This document shows, piece after piece, positions 9,862 to 19,332 of a DNA stretch of 64,000 nucleotides. This DNA comes from Candidatus Poribacteria bacterium (GTDB lineage Bacteria > Poribacteria > WGA-4E > WGA-3G): positions 1 to 64,000 of the forward strand of contig JAPPES010000059.1 in the NCBI GenBank assembly GCA_028824125.1, read 5' to 3'. The notes under the pieces were generated by a model. That model saw only the letters and a list, made by a program, of their open reading frames with translations, was not told where the DNA came from and did not search any database. Position 1 is the first letter of the stretch, and every line of letters begins with the position of its first letter. Made by a program: the position numbers and the translations under genes.

Positions 9862-10665
9862 TTAATTATCTTCCCGCCTGTCGTTTTGTCTTTGCTGTCT
9901 CCGTCTACCCCGTTGTCTGCCCGCGGTAGTGCGGTTATTCCGCTGCCGATTTCCAGAGCGTTGATCTCTCGTATTGCTTTGTCTACTACTCTGTTGGCGG
10001 CGAGAGCGAGTCCTTGGTTCCTCACTAAATGCTTCTGGCACACCGAGGATTTCACCCTTGAAAATCCAAGTTTTAACACCGATTTTCCCGTAAGTTGTAT
10101 TAGCTTCAGTAAACCCATAGTCAACGTTGGCTCTAAGCGTATGCAACGGTACTCGTCCTTCAAGACTGGATTCAGAACGGGCTATCTCTTTACCGTCAAG
10201 TCTACCGCTGACCATAATTTTAACGCCTTGCGCCCCAGCTTGCATTGAGTCAGCGATTTTGCGGCGCATAGCCTGCTTAAAACTGATGCGGCGTTCAATT
10301 TGGGTTGCAACAGCTTCAGCGAGGAGTTGGGCATCAAGTTCGGGGACTTTTATTTCGGTAACTTCAATTTTTACTGGCCGACCAATAAGTTTTTCAAGTT
10401 CCGCTTTTAATCTTTCTGCATCTACCCCTCGACGCCCGATTACAATACCGGGTCTCGCGGTATGTATATAAATGGTGCATTTTTCAGCCACACGTTCAAC
10501 TTCGATTCGCGAAACCCCAGCACGTTCCAACTGTTCTTTGATATATCGCTGAATCTGAAAATCTTCATGTAGCCATTTCGCATAATCGCGATCGCTATAC
10601 CATTTTGAATCCCACGTCTCAATTATTCCTAAGCGTAACCCACGCGGGTGAGTTTTTTGTCCCAC
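9862..10665 (-). CDS. rpsC: 30S ribosomal protein S3 with long basic tail
   Basis: Small-subunit protein at the mRNA entry channel, 267 residues against about 210-235 in most bacteria. The KH domain contains the GxxG-type IGRRG near residue 76, and the C-terminal S3 domain includes ISFKQAMRRKIADSMQAGAQGVKI. Residues about 214-267 are an extra tail made almost only of Arg, Gln, Asn, Ser and Asp. The start is GTG at 10665, preceded by AGGAGG. An overlapping ATG is in another frame. Confidence 0.97.
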   Translation of the reverse strand: MGQKTHPRGLRLGIIETWDSKWYSDRDYAKWLHEDFQIQRYIKEQLERAGVSRIEVERVAEKCTIYIHTARPGIVIGRRGVDAERLKAELEKLIGRPVKIEVTEIKVPELDAQLLAEAVATQIERRISFKQAMRRKIADSMQAGAQGVKIMVSGRLDGKEIARSESSLEGRVPLHTLRANVDYGFTEANTTYGKIGVKTWIFKGEILGVPEAFSEEPRTRSRRQQSSRQSNTRDQRSGNRQRNNRTTAGRQRGRRRQQRQNDRREDN

Positions 10666-10725
10666 ATAAACCTCCTGTTGGACACTACCCTATATATAAT
10701 TTCAGAGGACATGTTGTGGTATTGA

Positions 10726-11079
10726 TTACTCACCATCATCTTCGCTCTCCTCATCCACGACAACGGTGATATGACTTTGGCGTTTGAAAATTCTATTTGC
10801 CATACCTCGTGCGCGGGGGCGTATCCATTTACGTGTAATTCCTTCATCAACACGGATCTCTTTAACGTACAAATTAGCGATTTCCACTGCAGGCTCTTGG
10901 TATTGGATGTTCGCTGCAGCAGATTGAATCAGCTTATAAATTATTGGTGCTGCTGCTTTATGTGTAAAGAGCAGTTGATTCAACGCATCGTCAACATATT
11001 GATTCCTAACCAAGTCGGCAACAAGACGCGCTTTTCGCGGTGCTACCGAAGCGTTCCGAATCTTTGCCCTTCCTTCCAT
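10726..11079 (-). CDS. rplV: 50S ribosomal protein L22
   Basis: Protein of 117 residues whose long hairpin lines the exit tunnel. Family segments are APRKARLVADLVRNQYVDDALNQLLFTHKAAAPIIYKLIQSAAANIQ and the hairpin around RKWIRPRARGMANRIFKRQSHITVVV. It ends with an acidic ESEDDGE tail. AGGAG precedes the ATG. An unusually long AT-rich gap (137 bases) separates it from rpsS. Confidence 0.96.
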   Translation of the reverse strand: MEGRAKIRNASVAPRKARLVADLVRNQYVDDALNQLLFTHKAAAPIIYKLIQSAAANIQYQEPAVEIANLYVKEIRVDEGITRKWIRPRARGMANRIFKRQSHITVVVDEESEDDGE

Positions 11080-11103
11080 TAGTTTCTCCTAACAAAACTT
11101 TAG

Positions 11104-11147
11104 ACACAAACTTGTGTGCAATGTTTTGCTTTGTATTATTTATAATA
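11104..11147 (-). promoter_or_regulatory. two palindromes in the rpsS-rplV gap
   Basis: Within the AT-rich gap are two exact small palindromes, ACACAAACTTGTGT at 11104-11117 and TATTATTTATAATA at 11134-11147. They could be mRNA hairpins upstream of rplV or processing sites. I saw no convincing promoter here; function is unknown. Confidence 0.25.
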
Positions 11148-11216
11148 ATGTATCAGATAATAAGTGCATCTAATGTCAGAAGCACTCAATTTACAATATA
11201 AATATAATATAAAAAA

Positions 11217-11489
11217 TTACCTTCTCGTTGAGCCACCTGCGTGAGAACGGAACGTCCGAGTCGGCGCAAATTCCCCGAGTTTATGACCAACCATATTTTC
11301 TGTGATATATACAGGAAAAAACTTTTTTCCGTTATGAATCGCGACGGTATGCCCAACAAATTCCGGTGTAATAGTAGAACTTCGTGCCCACGTGCGAATC
11401 ACACGTTTGCTACCAGATTGCTCCATTTCTGCTATGTGCTTAGCGAGTTTTGCGTCAACATAAGGACCTTTCTTAATAGAACGCGGCAT
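11217..11489 (-). CDS. rpsS: 30S ribosomal protein S19
   Basis: Small-subunit head protein of 90 residues. It begins [19 protein letters not shown] and ends with [19 protein letters not shown], both highly conserved. The frame is open upstream into rplB, but the ATG at 11489 gives the exact family length and has a purine-rich AAGGAG upstream. Confidence 0.97.
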   Translation of the reverse strand: MPRSIKKGPYVDAKLAKHIAEMEQSGSKRVIRTWARSSTITPEFVGHTVAIHNGKKFFPVYITENMVGHKLGEFAPTRTFRSHAGGSTRR

Positions 11490-11544
11490 CAATTCTCTCC
11501 TTTTAACTGTACCTGTGTATGAGAAGGATAAAGTGCGAAAACCA

Positions 11545-12360
11545 TTATTTACGCTTTCCCATAATATACTGACCAGATTTCTTTTTGGGGTTTCGCGTCT
11601 TATACCCTTTCGTCGGTACGCCCCAAGGTGTAACAGGGTGTCTTCCACCGGAACTTTTGCCTTCACCACCACCATGTGGATGGTCAACTGGATTCATTGC
11701 GACACCTCGAACCTTTGGACGTTTTCCTAACCATCTTGAACGACCTGCTTTACCGATAACAATAGTCGTAACATTTCCAACTTGCCCGAGAGTTGCCATG
11801 GCATTTACGGGGACAAGCCGCACTTCACCCGAAGGCAGACGAATTCGGGCATATTTACCTTCACGATCAACTAACTGTGCTGCGCCACCCGCACTACGGA
11901 CGAGTTGACCACCTTTCCCCGGCTTCATCTCTATATTATGTATTGAAGAACCCAACGGGATATTCTCAAGGGGTAAAGCATTTCCGACTTTGATTTCTGA
12001 GTCCGGCCCAGATGTAACACTGTCGCCAACCCGAAGTCCAACCGGTGCGAGGATATACCGCTTTTCACCGTCCGCGTAGTGAAGTAACGCAATATGTGCA
12101 GAACGGTTCGGATCATATTCAATTGCAGCAACTTTTGCGGGAATACCGAATTTATCTCGTTTAAAATCAATAACGCGATATCGGCGTTTGTGTCCGCCGC
12201 CCCGCCGCCGCACTGTTATACGGCCGTTACTGTTACGCCCAGCTTTTTGTTTGCCGCCCTTGACAAGTGATTTCTCTGGTTTCTGGCGCGTAATTTCTTC
12301 AAATGTATACCCAGTCATGAACCGACGACTCGGTGTGATAGGTTTATATGTTTTTGCCAC
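11545..12360 (-). CDS. rplB: 50S ribosomal protein L2
   Basis: Core 23S rRNA-binding protein needed for subunit association and peptidyl-transferase activity, 271 residues. Signature regions: [16 protein letters not shown], the central [33 protein letters not shown], and [29 protein letters not shown]. The start is taken as GTG at 12360 (GAGG 8 bases upstream). A TTG two codons earlier is too close to that site. Confidence 0.97.
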   Translation of the reverse strand: MAKTYKPITPSRRFMTGYTFEEITRQKPEKSLVKGGKQKAGRNSNGRITVRRRGGGHKRRYRVIDFKRDKFGIPAKVAAIEYDPNRSAHIALLHYADGEKRYILAPVGLRVGDSVTSGPDSEIKVGNALPLENIPLGSSIHNIEMKPGKGGQLVRSAGGAAQLVDREGKYARIRLPSGEVRLVPVNAMATLGQVGNVTTIVIGKAGRSRWLGKRPKVRGVAMNPVDHPHGGGEGKSSGGRHPVTPWGVPTKGYKTRNPKKKSGQYIMGKRK

Positions 12361-12440
12361 TCTCAATTCCTCTTCTTAAAACATTCTTTTATGAAACCCA
12401 ATGATTCGCACGCGGCGCTACACATGAATGAAAACAGAAT

Positions 12441-12740
12441 TTAGATGTTTTCAAAGATTGATATCCGAATTCCTTCTTCCACGGTAATAATAGCCTTTTT
12501 CCAATGGGGACGTCGTCCGCGTTGATAACGGTTCATTCTCCCTTTGATTTTGCCCTGGACCTGCATTGTGTGGACATTCAGGATGCTCCCTTTAATGTCA
12601 AACAATTCCTCAGCAGCACGGCGAATATCTTTTTTCGTTGCGTCTCGACTGACAACAAACGAGTATTTATTACTCTCCCGGAGGAGCGTGCTTTTTTCTG
12701 TAATGTGAGGTCTTAAAATAATTGAATATTTATCCTTCAT
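12441..12740 (-). CDS. rplW: 50S ribosomal protein L23
   Basis: Exit-tunnel protein and docking site for trigger factor and SRP, 99 residues. It begins MKDKYSIILRPHITEKSTLL and has YSFVVSRDATKKDIRRAAEELFDIKGSILNVHTM. The ATG at 12740 is only 4 bases beyond the rplD stop, and the family N-terminus fits here. Confidence 0.96.
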   Translation of the reverse strand: MKDKYSIILRPHITEKSTLLRESNKYSFVVSRDATKKDIRRAAEELFDIKGSILNVHTMQVQGKIKGRMNRYQRGRRPHWKKAIITVEEGIRISIFENI

Positions 12741-12744
12741 AAGA

Positions 12745-13380
12745 TTAACCTTCGGAATGGACGAATTTCGCTTCCAATTTTTCTGCGGCACTTTCTGTGA
12801 TGACAAGTTTGTCATGCCACAACACTTCGTATATATTAAGCATATCCCAGGTACAACTGTTAACTTGTGGGATATTTCTTAGGGAAAGATATATATTTGG
12901 ATTGTGTTCGCCAAGAATGAACAACACCTTTCCCTCTAAGTTCAATGCGTTAAGGACTGACACAATCTCTTTTGTGCGAGGACGTTCAAGTGTGAAATCT
13001 TCAATTAGGACACACTGTTCATTTTGAAACCGATCAGCAAGGGCACTTTTTAAACCGAGCCGACGGACCTGCTTAGGAGTGTGCTGACGATAACTGCGAG
13101 GTTTCGGACCGAATGCAACACCACCGTGTACTCGAATTGGGGATCCTGCATCACCTACGCGCGCCCTACCGGTTCCCTTTTGACGATATAATTTCCTACC
13201 GCTTCCGGCGACTTCACTTCGACTTTTCGTTGAAGCAGTACCACGCCGCTGGTTAGCAAGATATGCCACCACGCATTGGTGTACCACAGCTGTATTTACC
13301 TCAGCATGTGTAAATGAGTCTGCAAGGTCTTTTTCGCGAAGCACTTCTCCTGAGCGATTGTGTACATTTAAAGTTGCCAT
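12745..13380 (-). CDS. rplD: 50S ribosomal protein L4
   Basis: Large-subunit protein of 211 residues with an extended loop into the exit tunnel. Conserved parts are TASTKSRSEVAGSGRKLYRQKGTGRARVGDAGSPIRVHGGVAFGPKPRSY and the C-terminal Rossmann-like domain. In E. coli L4 represses its own operon, and the 97-base gap to rplC upstream could hold leader structure, though none was clear. Confidence 0.97.
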   Translation of the reverse strand: MATLNVHNRSGEVLREKDLADSFTHAEVNTAVVHQCVVAYLANQRRGTASTKSRSEVAGSGRKLYRQKGTGRARVGDAGSPIRVHGGVAFGPKPRSYRQHTPKQVRRLGLKSALADRFQNEQCVLIEDFTLERPRTKEIVSVLNALNLEGKVLFILGEHNPNIYLSLRNIPQVNSCTWDMLNIYEVLWHDKLVITESAAEKLEAKFVHSEG

Positions 13381-13477
13381 ATCTTTTTGTATATTCTCCG
13401 ATGTCTAAACCTGGCATGAATTACCCCTGCTATCCTCTCGGAGGTGCTGGGGTAGAACAGTCAAATTATTCACCAAG

Positions 13478-14134
13478 TTAACTCTCTGGACTGTTTGTTT
13501 CAGAAGCCTTAACAGCTTTCCTAATTAAAAGGAATCCATTTGGTGGTCCTGGGATTGATCCTTTAACAACCAACAAATTCCGCTCAGCGTCGGCTTGGAT
13601 AACCTGTAAATTTTGGACAGTGTGTCGTTTGGCACCGTAGCGCCCCGGCATTTTTTTTCCTTTAAAAACACGAGAAGGCGTAGCACTTGCACCGATAGAC
13701 CCCGGACGCCGCAGGTCTTGCTCACCACCGTGGCTCTTTCTACCGCCTTTAAATCCCCAACGCTTAACAACACCGGTGAATCCGTGTCCTTTTGAAGTCC
13801 CAGTTACATCTACGAGTTCACCTTCTGAAAATAGACTTGCATCAATAGTATCACCCACTGCTACCCCCTCAAGACTTTCTACGCGAAACTCCCGTAGCAC
13901 TTGTGTGGGGGGGACATCTGCTTTAGCAAAATGCCCTCGGATTGGACTGTTGAACTTGCTTTCTTTTCGTTTGCCAAACCCCAACTGAACTGCCTGATAA
14001 CCATCCCGTTCCTGTGTTTTCACTTGAACAATTGGACATGGACCGGCTTCTATCACAGTAACCGGAACAGCCTGCCCAGACTCTTGAAAGATTTGGGTCA
14101 TCCCTACTTTTCTGCCGATTATTCCGCTAATCAT
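13478..14134 (-). CDS. rplC: 50S ribosomal protein L3
   Basis: Assembly-initiating 23S rRNA-binding protein of 218 residues. It starts MISGIIGRKVGMTQIFQESG and has the long loop signature GVVKRWGFKGGRKSHGGEQDLRRPGSIGASATPSRVFKGKKMPGRYG. GGGAGG precedes the ATG and the gene follows rpsJ by 12 bases. Confidence 0.98.
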   Translation of the reverse strand: MISGIIGRKVGMTQIFQESGQAVPVTVIEAGPCPIVQVKTQERDGYQAVQLGFGKRKESKFNSPIRGHFAKADVPPTQVLREFRVESLEGVAVGDTIDASLFSEGELVDVTGTSKGHGFTGVVKRWGFKGGRKSHGGEQDLRRPGSIGASATPSRVFKGKKMPGRYGAKRHTVQNLQVIQADAERNLLVVKGSIPGPPNGFLLIRKAVKASETNSPES

Positions 14135-14146
14135 CTCCTACCTCCC

Positions 14147-14458
14147 TTAGAGTAATGTGATTTTGACATCAACCCCAGCGGGGAGATCGAGCCGCATCAG
14201 CGCATCAACTGTCTTCGGGGCAGTTTCCAGAATATCCAATAACCGCTTGTGGATCCGCATCTCAAACTGTTCTCGCGATTTTTTGTCCTTGAACGTTGAA
14301 CGTTGAACAGTATAGATGTGTTTCTTTGTCGGCAACGGGATCGGCCCGGAGACTCTCGCCTGCGTTTGTTTCGCGGTGACCGCAATTTGCTTTGCAGACT
14401 GATCAAGTAAACGGTGATCGAATGCTTTGAGCCGAATACGAATTTTTTGATTGTCCAT
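14147..14458 (-). CDS. rpsJ: 30S ribosomal protein S10
   Basis: Small-subunit head protein, also NusE in antitermination complexes, 103 residues. Conserved core [60 protein letters not shown] and [17 protein letters not shown]. It is preceded by a 181-base gap after tuf containing a candidate folded leader. Confidence 0.97.
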   Translation of the reverse strand: MDNQKIRIRLKAFDHRLLDQSAKQIAVTAKQTQARVSGPIPLPTKKHIYTVQRSTFKDKKSREQFEMRIHKRLLDILETAPKTVDALMRLDLPAGVDVKITLL

Positions 14459-14520
14459 CTCTTGGTTCCTTCTTTGAAAAGTAACGATACGTTCCCTTGT
14501 GGTTTTATATTTATCAAGTA

Positions 14521-14581
14521 TCTTGTCGAGACGTCTTAGTTAATTCAGCCATTGTCCTATTAGCAGGACATCCCGACAAGA
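14521..14581 (-). promoter_or_regulatory. three-way-junction-like RNA in the tuf-rpsJ gap
   Basis: On the transcribed strand an 8-bp outer stem (TCTTGTCG with CGACAAGA, 14574-14581 and 14521-14528) encloses a 6-bp hairpin TGTCCT-loop-AGGACA (14553-14570) and the self-complementary AGACGTCT (14529-14536). This could be an S10-operon leader for ribosomal-protein feedback or a processing site. The pairings are seen directly; the role is inferred. Confidence 0.4.
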
Positions 14582-14639
14582 AACATAAACACTTTGTTTG
14601 CTTAATAACCGAGGAACGTATCCTACAAAGGCCTCCTCG

Positions 14640-15839
14640 TTACTCAAGGATCTTAGAGACAACGCCAGCGCCGATAGTGTGTCCACCTTCACGGATAGCG
14701 AATCGAAGTTGTTCTTCCATTGCGATCGGTTTCGACAGCTCAACAGTAATCTGCGCGTTGTCACCCGGCATAATCATTTCAATACCTTCAGCCAGATTCA
14801 TCTCACCGGTAACATCTGTTGTCCGGAAATAAAATTGCGGACGATACCCACTAAAGAACGGATTCCAGCGTCCACCTTCCTCTTTTGTCAAGATATATGC
14901 CTCAGCTTCAAATTTGGTGTGGGGCATAACTGTTCCGGGAACTGCTAAGACCTGTCCGCGTTCAACATCATCTCGATCAATGCCTCGAAGTAGTGCGCCG
15001 ATGTTGTCGCCTGCTCTACCTTCATCAAGGAATTTATTAAACATTTCAACACCGGTAACAACTGTCTCTGTGGTGTCGCGCAGCCCGACGATTTCAACCG
15101 TATTTCCGACCTCAACGATACCCCGCTCAACCCGACCGGTAACAACAGTGCCACGTCCGCTGATGGTAAAGATATCTTCAATTGGCATCAAAAAAGGTTT
15201 TTCTGTATCTCGAACCGGTTGTGGAATAAACTCATCAACAGATGCCATGAGGTCAAGGATCGGCTTACATGCATCACTGGTTGGGTCACCAGCAGATTCC
15301 ATTGCTTCAAGAGCAGAGCCTGAAATGATTGGCGTATCGTCACCGGGAAATTCATATTCGGTCAACAATTCGCGGACTTCCAGATCAACTAACTCAAGCA
15401 GTTCCTCGTCATCCACCATGTCTGCTTTATTGAGAAAGACAACCAAGGATGGAACGTTCACCTGCCTTGCCAGTAGCACGTGTTCACGTGTCTGCGGCAT
15501 AGGACCATCGGCTGCGGAAACAACCAAAATGGCACCGTCCATCTGCGCAGCACCCGTAATCATATTTTTGATATAGTCTGCGTGCCCAGGACAGTCAACG
15601 TGCGCATAGTGCCGATTTTCTGTCTCGTATTCAACGTGAGCGGTGTTAATCGTAATACCACGTTCTTTTTCCTCGGGTGCCTTGTCAATGTCCTCATAAG
15701 TCATGACATAGTCTTTGTCAGCGAGTTTTGATAAAACCATAGTAATTGCTGCTGTAAGCGTGGTTTTACCATGGTCAACGTGGCCAATAGTACCAATATT
15801 AACGTGTGGCTTTGTCCTTTCAAAAGCTTGCTTTGCCAT
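14640..15839 (-). CDS. tuf: elongation factor Tu
   Basis: GTPase that brings aminoacyl-tRNA to the ribosome, 399 residues. G1 GHVDHGKT near residue 19, the switch region [15 protein letters not shown]3 DCPGHADY and G4 NKADMVDD are intact, followed by the two beta-barrel domains ([13 protein letters not shown] and [16 protein letters not shown]). It lies between fusA and rpsJ. A weak hairpin (15875-15896) lies in the 179-base gap to fusA. Confidence 0.98.
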   Translation of the reverse strand: MAKQAFERTKPHVNIGTIGHVDHGKTTLTAAITMVLSKLADKDYVMTYEDIDKAPEEKERGITINTAHVEYETENRHYAHVDCPGHADYIKNMITGAAQMDGAILVVSAADGPMPQTREHVLLARQVNVPSLVVFLNKADMVDDEELLELVDLEVRELLTEYEFPGDDTPIISGSALEAMESAGDPTSDACKPILDLMASVDEFIPQPVRDTEKPFLMPIEDIFTISGRGTVVTGRVERGIVEVGNTVEIVGLRDTTETVVTGVEMFNKFLDEGRAGDNIGALLRGIDRDDVERGQVLAVPGTVMPHTKFEAEAYILTKEEGGRWNPFFSGYRPQFYFRTTDVTGEMNLAEGIEMIMPGDNAQITVELSKPIAMEEQLRFAIREGGHTIGAGVVSKILE

Positions 15840-16018
15840 TTCTGTTCAAACTCCAATTATAGGTTATATATAAAGGGTTTTAATATCGCTAAACCCGAGT
15901 TGTATCTATATTCTTCATAGGCGCGCTTAATAGGCGCACAACGTGTCTCACTGTGTCCAAATGTTTTCGGACGTTCATTATAGCCGAACAATTATTTCTT
16001 AATCGTTTGGCATGCCAT

Positions 16019-18130
16019 TTACTTTTTTGATGTCGTGTTTGAGATCAAATCCTCCGCAACGCTCGTTGGGACCTCTCTATAATGACCAAACTCCATAGAA
16101 TAGTTTGCACGTCCTTGTGTCAGCGAACGGAGTGCCTTAACGTAACCAAACATCTCAGAGAGCGGTACATCTACCCGAACTACTTGAATACGGGATTTTG
16201 CATGCATCTCTGTGTCTCTAATATGAGCACGCCGAGAATTAAGATCGCCAATTACTTTCCCAAGGTACTCATCAGGGACTATCACCTCAACTTCCATGAT
16301 CGGTTCAAGTAATACCGATCCTGCTTGTTTTGCAGCTTCTTTGAACGCCATTGAGCCGGCAATTGAAAATGCCATCTCTGACGAGTCTACTTGATGGAAA
16401 GAGCCATCTACCAGACGAACACCGACATCCACGACAGGATAACCGGCTAAAGTGCCAACATTCATCGCATTTTCGATGCCTTTTTGAACTGCTGGGACGT
16501 ATTCTTGCGGGATAACCCCACCTTTAGTCGCATCCGTAAATTCAAACCCAGCTCCTTTGTCAAGTGGTGTAACTTCAATAACAACATGCCCGAACTGTCC
16601 TTTGCCACCGGACTGTCGAACAAATCTACCTTCCACCTTCACAGGTTTAAGCAGTGTTTCACGATACGCCACTTCAGGCGACCCTACATTGGCGGAAACG
16701 TTAAACTCTCGCACTAACCTATCCACAATGATTTCCAGGTGAAGCTCACCCATACCAGATAGGAGCGTTTGCCCTGTGTCTGGGTCTTGATGAATTTTGA
16801 AAGTCGGATCTTCCTCAGCCAATTTTGAGAGCGCAAGATTCAATTTATCAATATCTGATTGTGAACGTGGTTCAACTGCCACCGACATAACAGGTAACGG
16901 AAACACCATTGTTTCTAAAGTGATCGGTGCTTTAGGATCGCAGATAGTGTCACCAGTACTTAAATTTTTCAATCCAATCGCTGCAACGATGTCACCAGCA
17001 CTAACGGATTGATGTTCTTCTCGTTTGTTAGCGTGCATCTGCATCAATCTACCGATACGTTCATATTTTTCAGTGTTGCTGTTATAAACAGTATCACCTT
17101 TGTTCAAAATCCCAGAGTAAACACGGAGATAGGTAAGTTTCCCAACGTGCGGGTCGGTGGTAATTTTGAATGCAAGCGCACAGAATGGTGCATCCTTGTC
17201 TGCGGAACGAGTTTCTTCCGCCTCGGTTTTAGGGTTAAACCCATTGACCGATTTGACATCTGTCGGAGCAGGCAGATAAGAGACAATACCATCTAAAAGC
17301 GGTTGGACACCTTTGTTTTTTAATGCGCTTCCACAAAGCACTGGAACAACTTTGCTACTGAGAACCGCTTGCCTCAACCCAGCTTTAATTTCTTCAGGCG
17401 TAATCTCAACGCCATCAAGGTATTTCTCACAAAGTTCATCGTCCCATTCTGCAACTGCCGCAAATAATCTGTCTCGATATTCATGCACCATTTCTTCCAT
17501 CTCTGTAGGAATGTCGGTTTCATGAATGACAGCGCCGAGACTACCTTCGTCCCACAACTGGCCTTTCATTGAAATGAGGTCAACAATTCCTCTGAATTGT
17601 TCAGCCGACCCAATTGGCAGCTGAATAGGCACGGCAGTTGTGCCTAAGCGCTCACCCATCATTTCAACGGTTCGGAAAAAGTCTGCGCCGGTTCTATCCA
17701 TCTTATTGATATAAGCAATGCGAGGAATTTCATATTTGTCGGCTTGTCGCCAAACGGTTTCCGATTGCGGTTCAACACCCCCAACTGCACAGAATACGGC
17801 AACAGCCCCATCCAGCACTCTCAGCGAACGTTCAACTTCAACTGTAAAGTCAATATGTCCTGGCGTATCAATAATATTAATATGGTGTTCTTTCCAGTTA
17901 CAGGTAGTTGCTGCAGCGGTAATCGTAATGCCGCGTTCCTGTTCCTGCACCATCCAATCCATTGTGGTCGTGCCATCGTCAACCTCACCGATCCGATAAA
18001 CTCTACCTGTATAATATAGTATCCGTTCGGTTACAGTCGTTTTGCCCGCGTCAATGTGGGCCATGATACCGATGTTTCGTGTATGTGATAGGGCTGACCG
18101 GCGTGGCACCCTCTGATTTTTTCCCGACAC
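16019..18130 (-). CDS. fusA: elongation factor G
   Basis: Translocation GTPase of 703 residues with five domains. G1 AHIDAGKT near residue 25, switch [16 protein letters not shown]3 DTPGHIDF and G4 [10 protein letters not shown] are present. Domains III-V include [14 protein letters not shown] and [16 protein letters not shown]. The start is GTG at 18130 (GGGAG about 10 bases upstream). The cluster carries tuf downstream and rpsG upstream, as in the str operon. Confidence 0.98.
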   Translation of the reverse strand: MSGKNQRVPRRSALSHTRNIGIMAHIDAGKTTVTERILYYTGRVYRIGEVDDGTTTMDWMVQEQERGITITAAATTCNWKEHHINIIDTPGHIDFTVEVERSLRVLDGAVAVFCAVGGVEPQSETVWRQADKYEIPRIAYINKMDRTGADFFRTVEMMGERLGTTAVPIQLPIGSAEQFRGIVDLISMKGQLWDEGSLGAVIHETDIPTEMEEMVHEYRDRLFAAVAEWDDELCEKYLDGVEITPEEIKAGLRQAVLSSKVVPVLCGSALKNKGVQPLLDGIVSYLPAPTDVKSVNGFNPKTEAEETRSADKDAPFCALAFKITTDPHVGKLTYLRVYSGILNKGDTVYNSNTEKYERIGRLMQMHANKREEHQSVSAGDIVAAIGLKNLSTGDTICDPKAPITLETMVFPLPVMSVAVEPRSQSDIDKLNLALSKLAEEDPTFKIHQDPDTGQTLLSGMGELHLEIIVDRLVREFNVSANVGSPEVAYRETLLKPVKVEGRFVRQSGGKGQFGHVVIEVTPLDKGAGFEFTDATKGGVIPQEYVPAVQKGIENAMNVGTLAGYPVVDVGVRLVDGSFHQVDSSEMAFSIAGSMAFKEAAKQAGSVLLEPIMEVEVIVPDEYLGKVIGDLNSRRAHIRDTEMHAKSRIQVVRVDVPLSEMFGYVKALRSLTQGRANYSMEFGHYREVPTSVAEDLISNTTSKK

Positions 18131-18223
18131 AGTTTAATAACTCCCTGCTTATTTAGTCTCTATAATATTGTCGTACAATTTTCTCGTGTTGTCTTTATAT
18201 GTTATTTTACAAATATAATCTGA

Positions 18224-18694
18224 TTACCATCTATAATGTGCAAAGGCTCTATTCGCTTCCGCCATCCTATGTTGTTCCTGTTTCTTCCGAATTGCTTCAC
18301 CTTCATTTTGCGATGCATCCAAAAGTTCTCCTGCTAACCGTGCAGGCATACCTTTTTCACCTCGGTTTCGGGCTGATTGGATAATCCAGTTAATTGCTAA
18401 TGTTGTTCGCCTTTCAGCTTTTACATCAACCGGCACTTGGTAAGTTTGGCTTCCAACACGCCGTGGACGGATTTCCAGCACGGGTTTTACGTTATTAATA
18501 GCCGTGCGAAATACGGAAAAACCTTCCTCTTCCGTTCGATCCTCAATAATCTTAAAGCTGGTGTACACAATTCGTTGTGCAGTGCCTTTTTTACCATCCC
18601 ACATGAGATGGTTAATGAATTTTGAAACTAATTTGCTGCTATGAACAGCATCGGGACTTACGTCCCGCTTTGCGACGTTTCCACGCCTCGGCAT
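18224..18694 (-). CDS. rpsG: 30S ribosomal protein S7
   Basis: 16S 3'-domain assembly protein near the E site, 156 residues. It begins MPRRGNVAKRDVSPDAVHSSKLVSKFINHLM and contains RRVGSQTYQVPVDVKAERRTTLAINWIIQSARNR. In E. coli S7 is the str-operon repressor. TGGAGGAA precedes the ATG. Confidence 0.98.
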   Translation of the reverse strand: MPRRGNVAKRDVSPDAVHSSKLVSKFINHLMWDGKKGTAQRIVYTSFKIIEDRTEEEGFSVFRTAINNVKPVLEIRPRRVGSQTYQVPVDVKAERRTTLAINWIIQSARNRGEKGMPARLAGELLDASQNEGEAIRKKQEQHRMAEANRAFAHYRW

Positions 18695-18795
18695 GTATCA
18701 TTCCTCCAGAGAATCACAAGTATAACTCGCTCTCTTACCAATGTTAGAATCTATCATATTTTTTGAACAACGATAGGATTTATAATACCAGTTAA

Positions 18796-19170
18796 TTAAC
18801 CGGGTTTCCGTGCCCCATATTTAGAACGACCCTGACGACGGTTTTCAACACCTGCTGTATCTAATTTACCACGTACAATGTGGTACCGCACATTCGATAA
18901 ATCCTTGACTCGCCCGCCTCTGACTAACACAACTGAGTGCTCCTGCAAATTATGGTCAATACCTGGGATATAGCAGGTTGCCTCATCAGAAGAAGAGGTA
19001 AACCGGACACGTGCCACCTTCCGTAAAGCTGAGTTCGGTTTGTTTGGCGTTACCGTTTTCACCTGTAAGCAGATACCTCTGCGTTGTGGACACTGCTGCA
19101 GAATGGGTGACTTCGTCTTTTTGCGATATTTTTTGCGCGGTTTTTTGATTAACTGATTAATTGTTGGCAT
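18796..19170 (-). CDS. rpsL: 30S ribosomal protein S12, variant decoding loops
   Basis: Decoding-centre protein of 124 residues. The ATG at 19170 ([14 protein letters not shown]) has GAGGTG upstream. A GTG two codons earlier is too close. Family segments [25 protein letters not shown] and [19 protein letters not shown] are present. Two normally invariant positions differ: the first Lys of the TPKKPNS loop is Asn (N43), and the Pro of the KDLPGVRYH loop is Ser (S92, followed by Asn). Both are known from other bacteria as sites of streptomycin-resistance or -dependence changes. The first gene of the whole cluster. Confidence 0.97.
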   Translation of the reverse strand: MPTINQLIKKPRKKYRKKTKSPILQQCPQRRGICLQVKTVTPNKPNSALRKVARVRFTSSSDEATCYIPGIDHNLQEHSVVLVRGGRVKDLSNVRYHIVRGKLDTAGVENRRQGRSKYGARKPG

Positions 19171-19190
19171 CTCCACACCTCAACTTATAG

Positions 19191-19217
19191 ACAAAAGAAA
19201 AAGCCCTCACAGGGCTT
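19191..19217 (-). terminator. intrinsic terminator in the rpsL leader
   Basis: On the leftward transcript AAGCCCT pairs with AGGGCTT around a GTG loop, followed directly by TTTTTCTTTTG. It lies between the promoter at 19333-19361 and the rpsL start, so most transcripts of the cluster must read through it. It is best read as an attenuator. It could also simply end transcription from nagA. Confidence 0.8.
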
Positions 19218-19218
19218 A

Positions 19219-19291
19219 GGATTCAACTGAACACATTAACGTTGCTCTGAAAAACGACGTCAGACTGCTTCCAAATTGAATGCCTCCTGTG
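19219..19291 (-). promoter_or_regulatory. candidate anti-terminator / alternative leader fold
   Basis: CACAGG (19286-19291 on the plus strand as CCTGTG) can pair with CCTGTG in the terminator's 5' arm and loop (19208-19213), which would break the terminator. Alternatively GGCATTCAATT (19274-19284) pairs with AGTTGAATCC (19219-19228) with one bulge and one wobble, hiding an AGGAGG at 19283-19288. These are two competing folds typical of an attenuator. Found by eye; not folded computationally. Confidence 0.5.
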
Positions 19292-19332
19292 TTTTTTCGG
19301 ACAAAACTTAACTATAACACTACAAAACTATA

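Noticed and set aside
14459-14639. Internal promoter before rpsJ
   Set aside because: Candidate -35 and -10 words had wrong spacing or weak matches.
15875-15896. Hairpin GGGTTT/AAACCC between fusA and tuf as a terminator
   Set aside because: The stem is short with a large loop and only a mixed AT tail; kept as a note under tuf.
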